Source: an uncultured Eubacteriales bacterium
GTDB taxonomy: Bacteria > Bacillota > Clostridia > Oscillospirales > CAG-382
Assembly: GCA_934446675.1 (NCBI GenBank)
Contig: CAKSEL010000001.1
Span: forward strand, 262,293-326,292
Reading direction: 5' to 3'
DNA length: 64,000 nt
The position numbers and the translations under genes are program-made. A model generated the notes under the pieces. The model saw only the letters and a list, made by a program, of their open reading frames with translations, was not told the origin of the DNA and did not search any database. Of this stretch, positions 16,786 to 27,181 are shown piece after piece (positions within the stretch are counted from its first letter, which is position 1; each line of letters opens with the position of its first letter).

Positions 16786-19700
16786 ATGAAAAAACTACTG
16801 GCAACTGCTGCAGCGTTTATAGCAGTGGCAACACTATCGGCAAGCGCTGCGGTCTTTAATCAGACGCAGAGCTTCAAAAGCGGTCAGTTCGCCGACGTAA
16901 AGGACGAAAGCTGGTATGCATCTTCCGTCGAATCGGCGTACAACCTCGGTTTCATGAACGGAACCGACGGCAAAAACTTTTCACCCGACGGAAACGTGAC
17001 CTTAGCGCAAGCCGTAACCATCGCGGCAAGAGTCCACGCCATTTACAACGGCAAGACCGCGCCCGTCAACAGCACCACCGGCAACTGGTACGACACATAT
17101 GTAAAATATGCTGTTGACAACGGTATTCTGAAAGACGGCGAATACGCCGATTTCGGTGCAAACGCTCAGAGAAGCGAAGTTGCGCACATTTTTGCAAAGG
17201 CGCTTCCCGAAAGCTACTACAACAAGATAAACGACGTAAAGAAAGTACCCGACGTACCCTCTACAAACAGCTACGCGTCAGAGCTTCTCATGCTCTACAA
17301 TGCGGGCGTTGTAATGGGTAACGACGAATTCGGAACCTTTTTCCCGGCAAGCCCGATAAAGCGAAGCGAGATTTCGGCGATAATCTCAAGAGCCGCAATT
17401 CCCGAAAGCAGAATAAAAAAGACACTTACAAACGCAGACTATGAGGACGCTTATTATCTTATTGATGATGTAAACGGAATATCTGTTTCAAATCTGTCAA
17501 GTGTTTTCGGCACATCATGGAACTATGACAACCGAGCAAGACTTATGTCTGTTTCAAACCTTATCTCCACCCTTAACGACGTTTCCGACAAACTCCCCGT
17601 TGTCGTTTGGAAAGACATAGACGATCAGAATTCCGGGCTGCTTACATTAAAACTCAGAACTTCCGTAAACTTTCCGGTAAATATTTCGACAGGCGTATAT
17701 TATTCTATTACCGATGACAGCAAGAACAATCTTCTGACGCTTGCCTTTGACAACGCCGAGCTCACGTTCAACGGTAAGAAAACCGGTTATTTCTACAAAA
17801 ACGGCACAGTAATTAACATACGCGTTGAAATGGATCTCGACCAAAGAACCGCAAATCTCTATATAGACGGTCTTGCATACGGTGATAACTATACTCTTAC
17901 CGATACTGTTGCAGGAAGATTTTATGCCGGAACCACCGAAAATGCGAAAAATATTTCCTTTGCAGTCAGTAAAATCGAAATTTTCAGGAACTATTTGGTT
18001 AATGAAAAATTTGACATGAACGGTGTTGACAATATTCCCGCAAGCTGGCAGACTTCCGGCAACGCAACAATAAAAGAGGACAGCAAACTCAGCAACGATT
18101 TTTACGCGCTGGCCTTAAGCGCACAAAGCAATAGCTCTCACTCGGCTAAGAAAACCTTTAATCCAATTTCCGGAAACGTCATTTTTGAATCGTATGTTTT
18201 TCTTCCTTCTGACAGTGGAAAAGCTGTGGTTTCTCTTAACGGCGGCGACAAGCAGATAGCATCAATGCGTCTTGAAGGCGGCAAGATATACTCGGGTACC
18301 GGCAAGGAACTTCGTTTCCACAACGGAGACATCTGGCAGTGTCTGAGAATTGAGGCAAACACGACGACAGGAAACGTAATATACAAGATAAACGGCAAAA
18401 AGTGCGGTGAGGAGTACATTGAAGGTATACCCAAGACCGCAGACAACATTACATATACGTTCGACGCCGAAAAAGCAGCTCAGATTCTGATAGACGATGT
18501 CGAGGTATATCTTACCCACGAATACGACGACTACTGCCCCGAACCCGTTCCGGCGCTTTCAGACAAGTACGACGTTGTACTTAATATGTGTTCTCTCTGG
18601 AGAGAAGGACAGCACAGAGGCTGGGAAGCAATTTCGGCTTATCCCGACAAGGAAACATATCTCGGATTTTATGACGAAGGTCTTACAGAGGTTGCGGACT
18701 GGGAAATAAAATACATGGTTGAGCACGGCATCGGAGTTCAGCATCTGTGTTGGTATTCGCCTTCCGATGATATAAACGAACCCATAAAAAGTTCAAAGTT
18801 CAACTTTGCTCTTCACGACGGTTTCTTCAATGCCAAGTATTCCGATATGATGAAATTTGCAATTATGTGGGAAAATACAGGCAATAATATAAAGAGTTTG
18901 GACCAATTCAAAAAGTACATATGGAGTTACTGGGTTGACTACTACTTCACAGATCCCCGTTACTACACAGTTAACAATAAACCTGTGATTACCGTATGGA
19001 GTTACAATAATTTCCTTCATGATTTTGGCAACACTGCAAAATGTCAGGAAGCACGCAAATTTATGGAAGAGGACATCAAGAAGTACGGTTTTGACGGCAT
19101 CATCTTATTGTTTGCAGATGCCAACGCAACAGATTTGGGAACGTTTGAAACAATGAAAGCTATCGGCGGAGATGGTTCTTACGCTTACCATTATCAGCAA
19201 GACGGCATTTACGCCGACAAGGCAATGACGCGTATGCAAAAGAACGAGGACTTCAAGGCTCTGCACATTGTTCCCACGGCAAGCGTAGGCTTCAACAACA
19301 TCGGTTGGGATACGACAAGAAAGCCCATGGCATCTCTTGACGAGCACAAAAAGCAGCTTGAATACATCAGAGACGTATATCTCCCGTCACAGTCCGGAGA
19401 AGAAGACTGGCACAGCAAAATGCTCATAATCTCCACCTGGAACGAATACGGCGAAGGTACTTACGTAATGCCGGCAGGCGTTCACGGTTTCGGCTATCTC
19501 GACAACATAAGAGAAGTGCTTGTAGGCACTCCGATACCCGAAGGAACTGATATCAAGCCCACAGAGCAGCAAAAAGCACGTCTCGGTCATCTCTATACCG
19601 GCGACATGACAACTCTTACAACGCTTGACAAGGATTCTGACGAAGAAGACACAAATGTTTCCTATGATACAGCATACGATTTTGCATTTTCAAATTGGAC

Positions 19701-21459
19701 CGAGAGTTTTGGTATAGAAGAATACAACAATAATGATTCAAAAATTACCATTAAGGCTTCGGCAAACGCTCATGGAATTATAGCAAAACCCAAAAGAGAT
19801 ATGCTTTGCTCAAACATTGATGTAATTCATATTCAAATTAAACCCGAGTTGAACACCAATCTTAAATTATTTTTTACCACTTCCGAAGATTCAGCCATAA
19901 GCCAGGCCAAATCATTCTCTGCAACGCTCTCGGGCGGAAAGGCAAATGATATATATATCGAAACCCATGATAATGCGCTTTGGAGCGGAGTGATAAAAGA
20001 ATTAAGATTGGAGCCGGCAATTCAGGCAATGTCATCTGAAATTACCGCGATAGAGTTTTTAAAGCATTCGGAAGATCAGAAAGGGTACACACTTTTCATA
20101 AATTCCGCAAAATACACGCCCTCTGAAAAAATCGTTTTCGAAAACGGCGAATACTATGTTCCGGCAGATCCTCTTCATGGTTTCTTCAGTTTGCACAATC
20201 TCTACTACGAGTGGAGCAGATTTACCAACCGTCTGTATGTTCTCACCGCAAACAATACAGAAATGGAATTCCATGTCGGAAGCGACACCGTAAAAGTCAA
20301 TGGCAAGGACGAGAAGCTTGCAAAGCCGTTTACCCTAAAGGACGGTCTGCCGATGATTCCGTATAAGTGGTTCTTGGACAAACTGGGTATTACTCGTTTT
20401 TCAACAGATGGAAATAAACTCACCGTTAAATCTTTTGACGCAAAATACGATGATATTATTGCAAACAGGGTTGACTATCAGTGGGAATTCAACGTTCCGG
20501 GCGATACTGAAGGTTGGAATCCTTCATTTATGAATGCTGACGTAACAGAAGACGGTGTACTTGTAGGAACTGCAATTGCCCGCGAAAACAAAACGCCGGT
20601 ATATGACCCTCTTATGTTTCAAAGGAACATGAAACTTAATGCCTCAAAATATCCAACAGCAACTATCCGCGTAAAGTACGATCTCAACGAAAACGATACC
20701 ACAACTAATTTTTCCATCTACTTTGCAACAAGTGCAGAGAAATCGATGAATGAAGAAAAGGTGCTTAGGTTTACTATCACAAAAGAAGACGGAAAAGAGT
20801 TTAAAGAATATACTTTGAACTTTGCTGATAACAAAAAATGGACCGGAACCGTAGAACAGCTTCGTGTCGATCCTCTCTCTGGTGCAGGCACTTGCTATAT
20901 TGACTACATAAGATTTAACTACGATCCTTCCGGCGTCGATACTACGCAAGAACCGGAATATAATCCCAACGAATTTGAAATTATAAACGGTGACGCTTCA
21001 AATCCCAAATCCTCTGCTTTCTTTAGCACAACAGCAAACATTACAATAATCCCCGATCCCGACAACACATTAAAAAACATATTTAATGTCAAGTCAGATC
21101 CGGGAAAGAAATGGGCATACATACGTCAAAAGGTAACATACACTCCCGGTGCCAAATACCTTGTTTCATTTGACGTAAAGCTTCTTGGCACAAACGACGG
21201 CAAAACCGATGATTCTATTTCAACATCAATATATGTAAATGCAGTTTATCTTGATGCTGAGAATAAGAAAGATCACATAGTAAAATCGTTCCCCGTTACT
21301 GTTAGTAAGGGTTGGGTACACATAGAGTGTGAATACACTGTTCCGTTAAACAGCACAATTCGTACAGACGATCAATTTGCAATTTACGCTAATCCCGTAG
21401 GCGATCTCGGTGCAAACTATCAGGTAAAAGACGTTAAGGTTACCGAAGTCAAAAACTGA
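16786..21459 (+). CDS. SLH-anchored exported protein with GH99/WbsX-like catalytic domain and carbohydrate-binding modules
   Basis: 1557 aa. Residues 1-22 are a signal peptide (KLLATAAAFIAVATLSASA). Residues about 30-210 hold three SLH repeats for cell-wall attachment. Residues about 215-580 look like two beta-sandwich (LamG/CBM-type) modules. Residues about 595-915 form a TIM-barrel-like domain close to the GH99/WbsX (PF14307) group, starting YDVVLNMCSLWREGQHRGW, with HLCWYSPSD, KPVITVWSY and the diagnostic STWNEYGEGTYVMP. Residues about 1115-1217 resemble a copper amine oxidase N-terminal stalk domain. The last 330 residues contain two more sandwich modules, the final one like CBM4/9. Endo-alpha-mannan cleavage is the known GH99 activity; whether this member does that is unproven. 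The divergent AraC gene likely regulates it. Confidence 0.85.
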   Translation: MKKLLATAAAFIAVATLSASAAVFNQTQSFKSGQFADVKDESWYASSVESAYNLGFMNGTDGKNFSPDGNVTLAQAVTIAARVHAIYNGKTAPVNSTTGNWYDTYVKYAVDNGILKDGEYADFGANAQRSEVAHIFAKALPESYYNKINDVKKVPDVPSTNSYASELLMLYNAGVVMGNDEFGTFFPASPIKRSEISAIISRAAIPESRIKKTLTNADYEDAYYLIDDVNGISVSNLSSVFGTSWNYDNRARLMSVSNLISTLNDVSDKLPVVVWKDIDDQNSGLLTLKLRTSVNFPVNISTGVYYSITDDSKNNLLTLAFDNAELTFNGKKTGYFYKNGTVINIRVEMDLDQRTANLYIDGLAYGDNYTLTDTVAGRFYAGTTENAKNISFAVSKIEIFRNYLVNEKFDMNGVDNIPASWQTSGNATIKEDSKLSNDFYALALSAQSNSSHSAKKTFNPISGNVIFESYVFLPSDSGKAVVSLNGGDKQIASMRLEGGKIYSGTGKELRFHNGDIWQCLRIEANTTTGNVIYKINGKKCGEEYIEGIPKTADNITYTFDAEKAAQILIDDVEVYLTHEYDDYCPEPVPALSDKYDVVLNMCSLWREGQHRGWEAISAYPDKETYLGFYDEGLTEVADWEIKYMVEHGIGVQHLCWYSPSDDINEPIKSSKFNFALHDGFFNAKYSDMMKFAIMWENTGNNIKSLDQFKKYIWSYWVDYYFTDPRYYTVNNKPVITVWSYNNFLHDFGNTAKCQEARKFMEEDIKKYGFDGIILLFADANATDLGTFETMKAIGGDGSYAYHYQQDGIYADKAMTRMQKNEDFKALHIVPTASVGFNNIGWDTTRKPMASLDEHKKQLEYIRDVYLPSQSGEEDWHSKMLIISTWNEYGEGTYVMPAGVHGFGYLDNIREVLVGTPIPEGTDIKPTEQQKARLGHLYTGDMTTLTTLDKDSDEEDTNVSYDTAYDFAFSNWTESFGIEEYNNNDSKITIKASANAHGIIAKPKRDMLCSNIDVIHIQIKPELNTNLKLFFTTSEDSAISQAKSFSATLSGGKANDIYIETHDNALWSGVIKELRLEPAIQAMSSEITAIEFLKHSEDQKGYTLFINSAKYTPSEKIVFENGEYYVPADPLHGFFSLHNLYYEWSRFTNRLYVLTANNTEMEFHVGSDTVKVNGKDEKLAKPFTLKDGLPMIPYKWFLDKLGITRFSTDGNKLTVKSFDAKYDDIIANRVDYQWEFNVPGDTEGWNPSFMNADVTEDGVLVGTAIARENKTPVYDPLMFQRNMKLNASKYPTATIRVKYDLNENDTTTNFSIYFATSAEKSMNEEKVLRFTITKEDGKEFKEYTLNFADNKKWTGTVEQLRVDPLSGAGTCYIDYIRFNYDPSGVDTTQEPEYNPNEFEIINGDASNPKSSAFFSTTANITIIPDPDNTLKNIFNVKSDPGKKWAYIRQKVTYTPGAKYLVSFDVKLLGTNDGKTDDSISTSIYVNAVYLDAENKKDHIVKSFPVTVSKGWVHIECEYTVPLNSTIRTDDQFAIYANPVGDLGANYQVKDVKVTEVKN

Positions 21460-21485
21460 ATAACAGCCGATAAGGCATAAAAATT

Positions 21486-21530
21486 CCCGGTGCAGTTCAC
21501 TAAAAATGTTCTGCATCGGGTTTTCTTTAT
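21486..21530 (+). terminator. Bidirectional terminator between the GH99-like gene and polC
   Basis: CCCGGTGCAG (21486-21495) pairs with CTGCATCGGG (21511-21520), followed by TTTTCTTTATTT. On the minus strand the stem is followed by AATTTTTATG, serving polC. Confidence 0.85.
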
Positions 21531-21537
21531 TTATACT

Positions 21538-24500
21538 TTAAAACATTGAGATCTGGCTGTCGGAATCCTCCAGCGCGTCCTTATCGGGAGCCGGCTTTTT
21601 CGGCGGAGTTTTTTTCTTTTGTTCGGCGGAAGAATTTGCGGACTGCGAAACGCCGAAATCGTTTCCGAAAAGCATCATCTGATTAGTCTCGGACACGTCG
21701 TCGAACACGCCGTTTCTGCGCATTATCTCGACAACGCCCTTGCCTATCTCGGCTTTCATGCGAAGATCCTCTACCGACAGTATTTCGCCCTTTTGACAAG
21801 CCTCGTAAATGGAATTTGCCGCGCTTTCTCCGAGTCCCGCCATAGCGGAAAACGGTACGCGCACCGCGCCGTCCTCGGGCAGAAAATACTTTGCGTGAGA
21901 TTTTGTAAGACTTGGCTTTAAGAAGGTTATTCCTCTTGCATATGCCTCGTTTACCATTTGCAATGTCGGCATCATATCGGTTTCCTTAGGCGTTGCGGTC
22001 TTTTCCTTTATCTTCTTTTCAATCTCGGCTATGGTATTCTTTACCATGGTCTTGCCATGGCAGCATATTTCGGCTTCAAAGCCTCCGGGTGCGCAGGACA
22101 AAAATCCTGCGTAAAATTCAAGCGGTCTGTGAACCTTGAACCAGCCGAGTCTGAGCGCCGACATAACGTATGCCGCGGCATGAGCTTTCGGGAACATATA
22201 CTTTATCTTCTGACAGGAATCTATGTACCAGTCCGGAACGTTATGCTTCTTCATTTCCTCTATGTATTCAGGTTTAAGTCCTCTGCCCTTTCTTACGTCC
22301 TCCATTATCTTAAAGGAAGTGCCGTTTTCAAGTCCGTACTGTATAAGTCCGACCATGATATTATCTCGCGTCGCTATGACGTTTGAAATTGTACATATCT
22401 CATTTTTGATAAGATCCTGCGCGTTGCCGAGCCACACGTCGGTGCCGTGCGAAAGTCCCGAAATCTGAAGCAAGTCGGAGAAATTCTTAGGCTTTGCGTC
22501 CTTTATCATCTGTATTACGAACTTTGTGCCGAATTCCGGAAGTCCGAACGTTCCTATATCGCAGCCTATATCTTCGGGAGATACTCCGAGCGATTTTGTA
22601 GATATGAAAAGCTCCATAACGTCAGGGTCGTACATTGGAAGATCAAGCACGGAAAGTCCCGTATATTTTTCCATCATCTTATACTTGGTCGGCACATCGT
22701 GTCCGAGTTCGTCAAGTTTAAGTATGGTATCGTGCAGATACTTAAACGCGAAGTGCGTGGTTATAATATTGCTGTTCGGGTCGTCTGCCGGGTGCTGAAC
22801 GGGAGTGAAATCGTAAACCTCGTATTCCTTAGGCACAACTATAATTCCTCCGGGGTGCTGTCCCGTGGTTCTCTTTACGCCGACACAGCCGTTTGTAAGT
22901 CTTTGTTCTTCGGCTTTATTGACGGTGAGCGAACGCTCGTCAAGATACTTCTTGACATATCCGTATGCATTCTTTTCGGCAACCGTACCGAGAGTTCCGG
23001 CTCTGAACACGTTTTCCGCACCGAAAAGCACTTCGGTATACTTATGCACCTTGCCCTGAACGTCGCCCGAAAAGTTAAGGTCGATATCGGGAGATTTATC
23101 TCCGTGAAACCCGAGGAAAGTTTCAAAAGGTATTTCGTGTCCGTCGCCGAGCATTTCGGTTCCGCACCTCGGGCAGGGTTTCGGCGGCAGGTCAAAGCCG
23201 GAACCTACGGAGCCGTCGGTGAAAAATTCGGAATATTTGCATTTTGTACACCTGTAATGTGGCGCAAGAGGATTTACCTCGGATATACCGCCCATTGTCG
23301 CAACAAACGATGAGCCGACAGAGCCGCGCGAGCCGACAAGGTATCCGTTTTCCTCACTGAACTTAACAAGACGGCGCGCAATTACATACAGCACCGCAAA
23401 TCCGTGGCTGATTATTGATTCAAGCTCGCGTTTTAGTCTGCTTTCGACTATTTCCGGCAGAGGATCGCCGTACATCTCATGCGCAAGCTTATAGCAGTTT
23501 GATGTCAGTTCTTCCTCGGCGCCGTCAAGATGCGGCGGAAAAGAGCCGTCAGGCACGGGAAGTATATCCTCGACCATATCCGCAATAAGGTTTGTGTTTG
23601 TGACTACCACTTCATATGCCTTTTCGGGCGGCAGATAGTCAAATTCCGCAAGCATTTCGTCCGTGGTTCTGTAATACAGAGGTATGTGGCGGTCTGCGTC
23701 AGCGTATTTCTGACCGGCAAGAAGTATCTGGCGGAAAATCTCGTCCGACGGCTCGTTGAAATGCACGTCTCCCGTCGCAACAACGGGTATTCCGAGTTCT
23801 TCTCCGAGCTTTACTATGGTCTTGTTTATATCTATAAGCGCATTTCTGTCAGGCACTATCTGCTTATCTATCATAAACTGATTATTGCCGAGAGGCTGTA
23901 TTTCAAGAAAGTCGTAAAACTTTGCCATTTCGCACAGATCCGCCCACGGTTTTCCCGAAAGCACCGCCTGATACAGTTCTCCAGCCTCGCACGCAGAGCC
24001 TATTATAAGTCCCTCTCTGTACTGTGTGAGCACGGTTTTGGGAATTCTCGGAAAACGTCTGAAATAATCAAGATACGAGAAAGAAACAAGCTTATAGAGG
24101 TTTTTAAGTCCGACAAGATTCTTTACTATTATTATCTGATGATAGGTTTTAAGCTTTTTGGGGTCGCTTGCAGAGCTTATGGTCTCTCTCATCTGCTCAA
24201 GCGTATGTATACCCTCGGCGGTGAGCTTTCCGACAAGCTTTGCGAAAATAAGTCCGAGCATATGCGCGTCCTCAAAGGCGCGGTGATGGTTGAAATCTCC
24301 GAGATCAAAGTATTTTCCGACAGCGTCAAGAGTATGTTTATTAAGTTCGGGGTTTGCATATCTTGAAACGGCGACGGTATCTATATACGTCGGCTTGAAA
24401 TCTATTCCGAGTTTATCCGCGTCAACGCCTATAAAGCCTATATCAAAGGACGCATTATGCGCGACGTACACGCAGCCACTTGAAAACTCAAGAAATTTCG

Positions 24501-26055
24501 GCAGAACCTCGGATATATCGGGCGCGTCCGCAACCATTTCGTTTGTAATTCCGGTAAGCTCGGTTATATTCTCGCTTATCTCGGTATGAGGGTTTACAAA
24601 GGACTCGAAAGTATCGAGAATTTCGCCGTTTTTATAAAGCACCGCGCCTATTTCGGTGATCTGGCATTCACGTGCGGAAAGACCCGTTGTTTCTATATCG
24701 AAAACGCAGAAAGTATCGTTTTCAAGGTCGGCGTCAGCCTCTCCGTAGATCGCCTTTGCGGTATCGTCCACAAAATAGTCCTCTATACCGTACAGGAATT
24801 TAAGATCGGGCGCGTCCTTAGCCTTGGACTTGAATTTACGGTATGCCGCAAGTATTTCGGGAAAAGCCTGGACGTTTCCGTGGTCGGTTATGGCAACCGC
24901 CTTATGTCCGAAGCGTATTGCGGTCTCTATTACGTCGGGAACTGAAAAAACCGAGTCCATTGTTGAAAGATATGTATGAAGATGAAGTTCAACACGCTTA
25001 TTTTCCGCGGTATCCTTACGCTTTATCTTCTTTATAAGTCCTATTGCGTTTGCGTTTACGCATGGTGTGCCGTCAAATTTATCTATCTTTGCGTTTCCCT
25101 TTAGGATTATGCATTTTTTATCGGCAATCTTGCCGTACTCTTCATCTTTTTCGACGGGATAGAACATCTTTACGACAACCGACGCGTCACGGTCGGTAAG
25201 ATAAAACGAAACTATGCACTTATCGCCCTTTTTGGTAAGCTTTTTCTGATAGCCGAACACCTCTCCGCATATCGTAAAGCTGCCCGCGTTTACCGTAGCG
25301 TCCCTTACGGGTATTACGTCTACGTCCTTTATAGTATTATAGACGTTTTCTATCTCGGACACGTCAAACGCCATTCCTCCGCTGTGTATTACGGCGTTTT
25401 CTGCATCAAAATACGCTTTCGGAGGTTCTGTTTTGGGAAGTCCGTTGCTTACAGCGTCGGCAGCTTCCTCAATTCTTGAAATTCTTACTTCCTCCGGCAC
25501 TGGCATTTTTATGTCCGGCATGAGGTTCATTCTCTCAAGGTCAAGATAATCAAGCTCCGTCGTTCCGGTAAACTCAACATGAAGATTTACCCCGAACATA
25601 TCCCTTATGACCTGTTCGATATGTTTATCACATTCGCCGCTGATAAGCAGCTTTTTTCCGCCGTTTGCAAGAGCTATACTCAATGTTTTGCCCTCTTCAA
25701 GGCTTATTTCCGAGCTGTCAAGCTTTTCTATGTACGCGTCGGTGAAAAAACCGTTTCCGAGTGCGTCAAGCCGCGAAAATTCAAAAAACACGTGATCCAT
25801 ATATCCGACTTCAAACGGCACTCCGTCAAACGACGGGTGTATTTCCATTCGCGCAAGGCTGTACGCCTCTTTTACGGCGCTCTCTATTTTTGCAAGAGCC
25901 GACACCTGTACATACGACGGAAAACGCGCGTTTACGCTTATGATTCTCGACTCCTTGTCCACTTTTACGGTGTATTCGGAAATTGACGAGAGTATTTTCA
26001 GAGCCGTTTCGTCGGGGCTGTATTTATTAAACTTTTCAAGAAAGGTTTTGGTCAT
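21538..26055 (-). CDS. polC: DNA polymerase III alpha subunit, PolC type
   Basis: Gram-positive replicative polymerase with built-in proofreading, 1505 aa. After the N-terminal and OB regions, the PHP domain starts near residue 355 (VELHLHTYLSTMDSVFSV). The DEDDh exonuclease is inserted near residues 450-620 (FCVFDIETTGLS, VAHNASFDIGF). The PHP domain then resumes. A zinc module follows (YRCTKCKYSEFF, then PKPCPRCGTEM), then the polymerase active site with PDIDLNFSGDVQ near residue 990. The C-terminus ends SQISMF, a sliding-clamp-binding motif. It is about 60 residues longer than the Bacillus enzyme; the extra length is largely in the N-terminal region and the tail before the clamp motif. It is last in a polC-ispG-rseP transcription unit. 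Confidence 0.97.
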   Translation of the reverse strand: MTKTFLEKFNKYSPDETALKILSSISEYTVKVDKESRIISVNARFPSYVQVSALAKIESAVKEAYSLARMEIHPSFDGVPFEVGYMDHVFFEFSRLDALGNGFFTDAYIEKLDSSEISLEEGKTLSIALANGGKKLLISGECDKHIEQVIRDMFGVNLHVEFTGTTELDYLDLERMNLMPDIKMPVPEEVRISRIEEAADAVSNGLPKTEPPKAYFDAENAVIHSGGMAFDVSEIENVYNTIKDVDVIPVRDATVNAGSFTICGEVFGYQKKLTKKGDKCIVSFYLTDRDASVVVKMFYPVEKDEEYGKIADKKCIILKGNAKIDKFDGTPCVNANAIGLIKKIKRKDTAENKRVELHLHTYLSTMDSVFSVPDVIETAIRFGHKAVAITDHGNVQAFPEILAAYRKFKSKAKDAPDLKFLYGIEDYFVDDTAKAIYGEADADLENDTFCVFDIETTGLSARECQITEIGAVLYKNGEILDTFESFVNPHTEISENITELTGITNEMVADAPDISEVLPKFLEFSSGCVYVAHNASFDIGFIGVDADKLGIDFKPTYIDTVAVSRYANPELNKHTLDAVGKYFDLGDFNHHRAFEDAHMLGLIFAKLVGKLTAEGIHTLEQMRETISSASDPKKLKTYHQIIIVKNLVGLKNLYKLVSFSYLDYFRRFPRIPKTVLTQYREGLIIGSACEAGELYQAVLSGKPWADLCEMAKFYDFLEIQPLGNNQFMIDKQIVPDRNALIDINKTIVKLGEELGIPVVATGDVHFNEPSDEIFRQILLAGQKYADADRHIPLYYRTTDEMLAEFDYLPPEKAYEVVVTNTNLIADMVEDILPVPDGSFPPHLDGAEEELTSNCYKLAHEMYGDPLPEIVESRLKRELESIISHGFAVLYVIARRLVKFSEENGYLVGSRGSVGSSFVATMGGISEVNPLAPHYRCTKCKYSEFFTDGSVGSGFDLPPKPCPRCGTEMLGDGHEIPFETFLGFHGDKSPDIDLNFSGDVQGKVHKYTEVLFGAENVFRAGTLGTVAEKNAYGYVKKYLDERSLTVNKAEEQRLTNGCVGVKRTTGQHPGGIIVVPKEYEVYDFTPVQHPADDPNSNIITTHFAFKYLHDTILKLDELGHDVPTKYKMMEKYTGLSVLDLPMYDPDVMELFISTKSLGVSPEDIGCDIGTFGLPEFGTKFVIQMIKDAKPKNFSDLLQISGLSHGTDVWLGNAQDLIKNEICTISNVIATRDNIMVGLIQYGLENGTSFKIMEDVRKGRGLKPEYIEEMKKHNVPDWYIDSCQKIKYMFPKAHAAAYVMSALRLGWFKVHRPLEFYAGFLSCAPGGFEAEICCHGKTMVKNTIAEIEKKIKEKTATPKETDMMPTLQMVNEAYARGITFLKPSLTKSHAKYFLPEDGAVRVPFSAMAGLGESAANSIYEACQKGEILSVEDLRMKAEIGKGVVEIMRRNGVFDDVSETNQMMLFGNDFGVSQSANSSAEQKKKTPPKKPAPDKDALEDSDSQISMF

Positions 26056-26085
26056 CTTTATTTTTCAACTTCCAGTTTTTATATT

Positions 26086-27153
26086 TTACAGTGTTTTGCC
26101 GTCTGCGAGCTTTTGCGCCTCGCAAAGCAATGTTTCAAGCACGTTTTCAAAAGGTATCTTGCCTACGATCTCACCTTTTTTGAAAAGCAGAGCTCCGTCC
26201 GACGCACCGCCGGCAACGCCTATATCCGCTTCTCTTGCCTCACCCGGCCCGTTTACCGCGCAGCCCATTACGGCAATCTTCAGATCCCAGTCCTTATCTT
26301 TTAGCGCGTCTTCGACCTTTTTAGCCGTTTCAAACACGTTTATTCCGCATCTTGAGCAGGTCGGGCACGAAACCACGGTAACTCCGCCGCGAAGTCCTAT
26401 GCTTTTAAGTATATCCTTTGCCGCCTCGACTTCCTTTACAACGTCTGCCGAGAGCGAAACGCGTATGGTATCGCCTATGCCGTCACAAAGCAGAGAGCCT
26501 ATGCCTATACTCGACTTTATAAGTCCCGAACGCTCTGTTCCTGCTTCGGTAACTCCGAGGTGCAGAGGATAGTCGGTCCTTGCGGCAAAAAGTCTGTTTG
26601 CGGCAATGGTATCGCGAACTGTTGAGGATTTTATCGAAACGACTATATCGTTAAAATCGAATTTTTCAAGCAAGCCAACGTGATACAGTGCGCTTTCGCA
26701 GAGCGCTTCGGGTGTGGGCGAGCCGTACTTTGCAAGTATATGCTTTTCAAGAGATCCTGCGTTCACGCCTATTCTTATGGGTATATTTCTTTTTCTGCAT
26801 TCGTCGGCTACCGCCTTTACCCTGTCGTCAGAGCCGATATTTCCGGGATTTATTCTTATTTTATCAATACCGAGTTCGGCGCACATAAGAGCAAGTCTGT
26901 AATTGAAATGTATATCCGCGACAAGCGGTATATGCGTATGTTCCTTTATGTAGGGAATGCTTTTTGCACATTCCTCGTCCGGCACCGAAAAGCGGACAAT
27001 ATCGCACCCGGCTTTTTCAAGTTCGAGTATCTGAGCCGCCGTCGCTTTTGCGTCCGACGTTTTTGTAAAGGTCATGGACTGTATGAGAACGGGTTTACCC
27101 GCGCCTATTTCGCGGTTTCCTATTTTTACAAGCCTTGATTTTCTTCTTTCCAT
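26086..27153 (-). CDS. ispG: 4-hydroxy-3-methylbut-2-en-1-yl diphosphate synthase (flavodoxin)
   Basis: Penultimate enzyme of the non-mevalonate (MEP) isoprenoid pathway, converting MEcPP to HMBPP with a [4Fe-4S] cluster. The 355-aa protein has the start RKSRLVKIGNREIG, the barrel segments VADIHFNYRLAL and KIRINPGNIG, and the cluster ligands in SCPTCSRCG and VMGCAVNGPGE. GGAGC precedes the ATG. It sits 30 bp before polC and 28 bp after rseP, an arrangement common in Bacillota. The dxr gene that often accompanies this group is not in the window. Confidence 0.96.
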   Translation of the reverse strand: MERRKSRLVKIGNREIGAGKPVLIQSMTFTKTSDAKATAAQILELEKAGCDIVRFSVPDEECAKSIPYIKEHTHIPLVADIHFNYRLALMCAELGIDKIRINPGNIGSDDRVKAVADECRKRNIPIRIGVNAGSLEKHILAKYGSPTPEALCESALYHVGLLEKFDFNDIVVSIKSSTVRDTIAANRLFAARTDYPLHLGVTEAGTERSGLIKSSIGIGSLLCDGIGDTIRVSLSADVVKEVEAAKDILKSIGLRGGVTVVSCPTCSRCGINVFETAKKVEDALKDKDWDLKIAVMGCAVNGPGEAREADIGVAGGASDGALLFKKGEIVGKIPFENVLETLLCEAQKLADGKTL

Positions 27154-27181
27154 TTTATAAAGCTCCCGAATCTGTATTTTT

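Noticed and set aside
22447..24366. Long plus-strand ORFs (278 and 288 codons).
   Set aside because: Antisense shadows of polC; composition is typical of reverse-frame translation.
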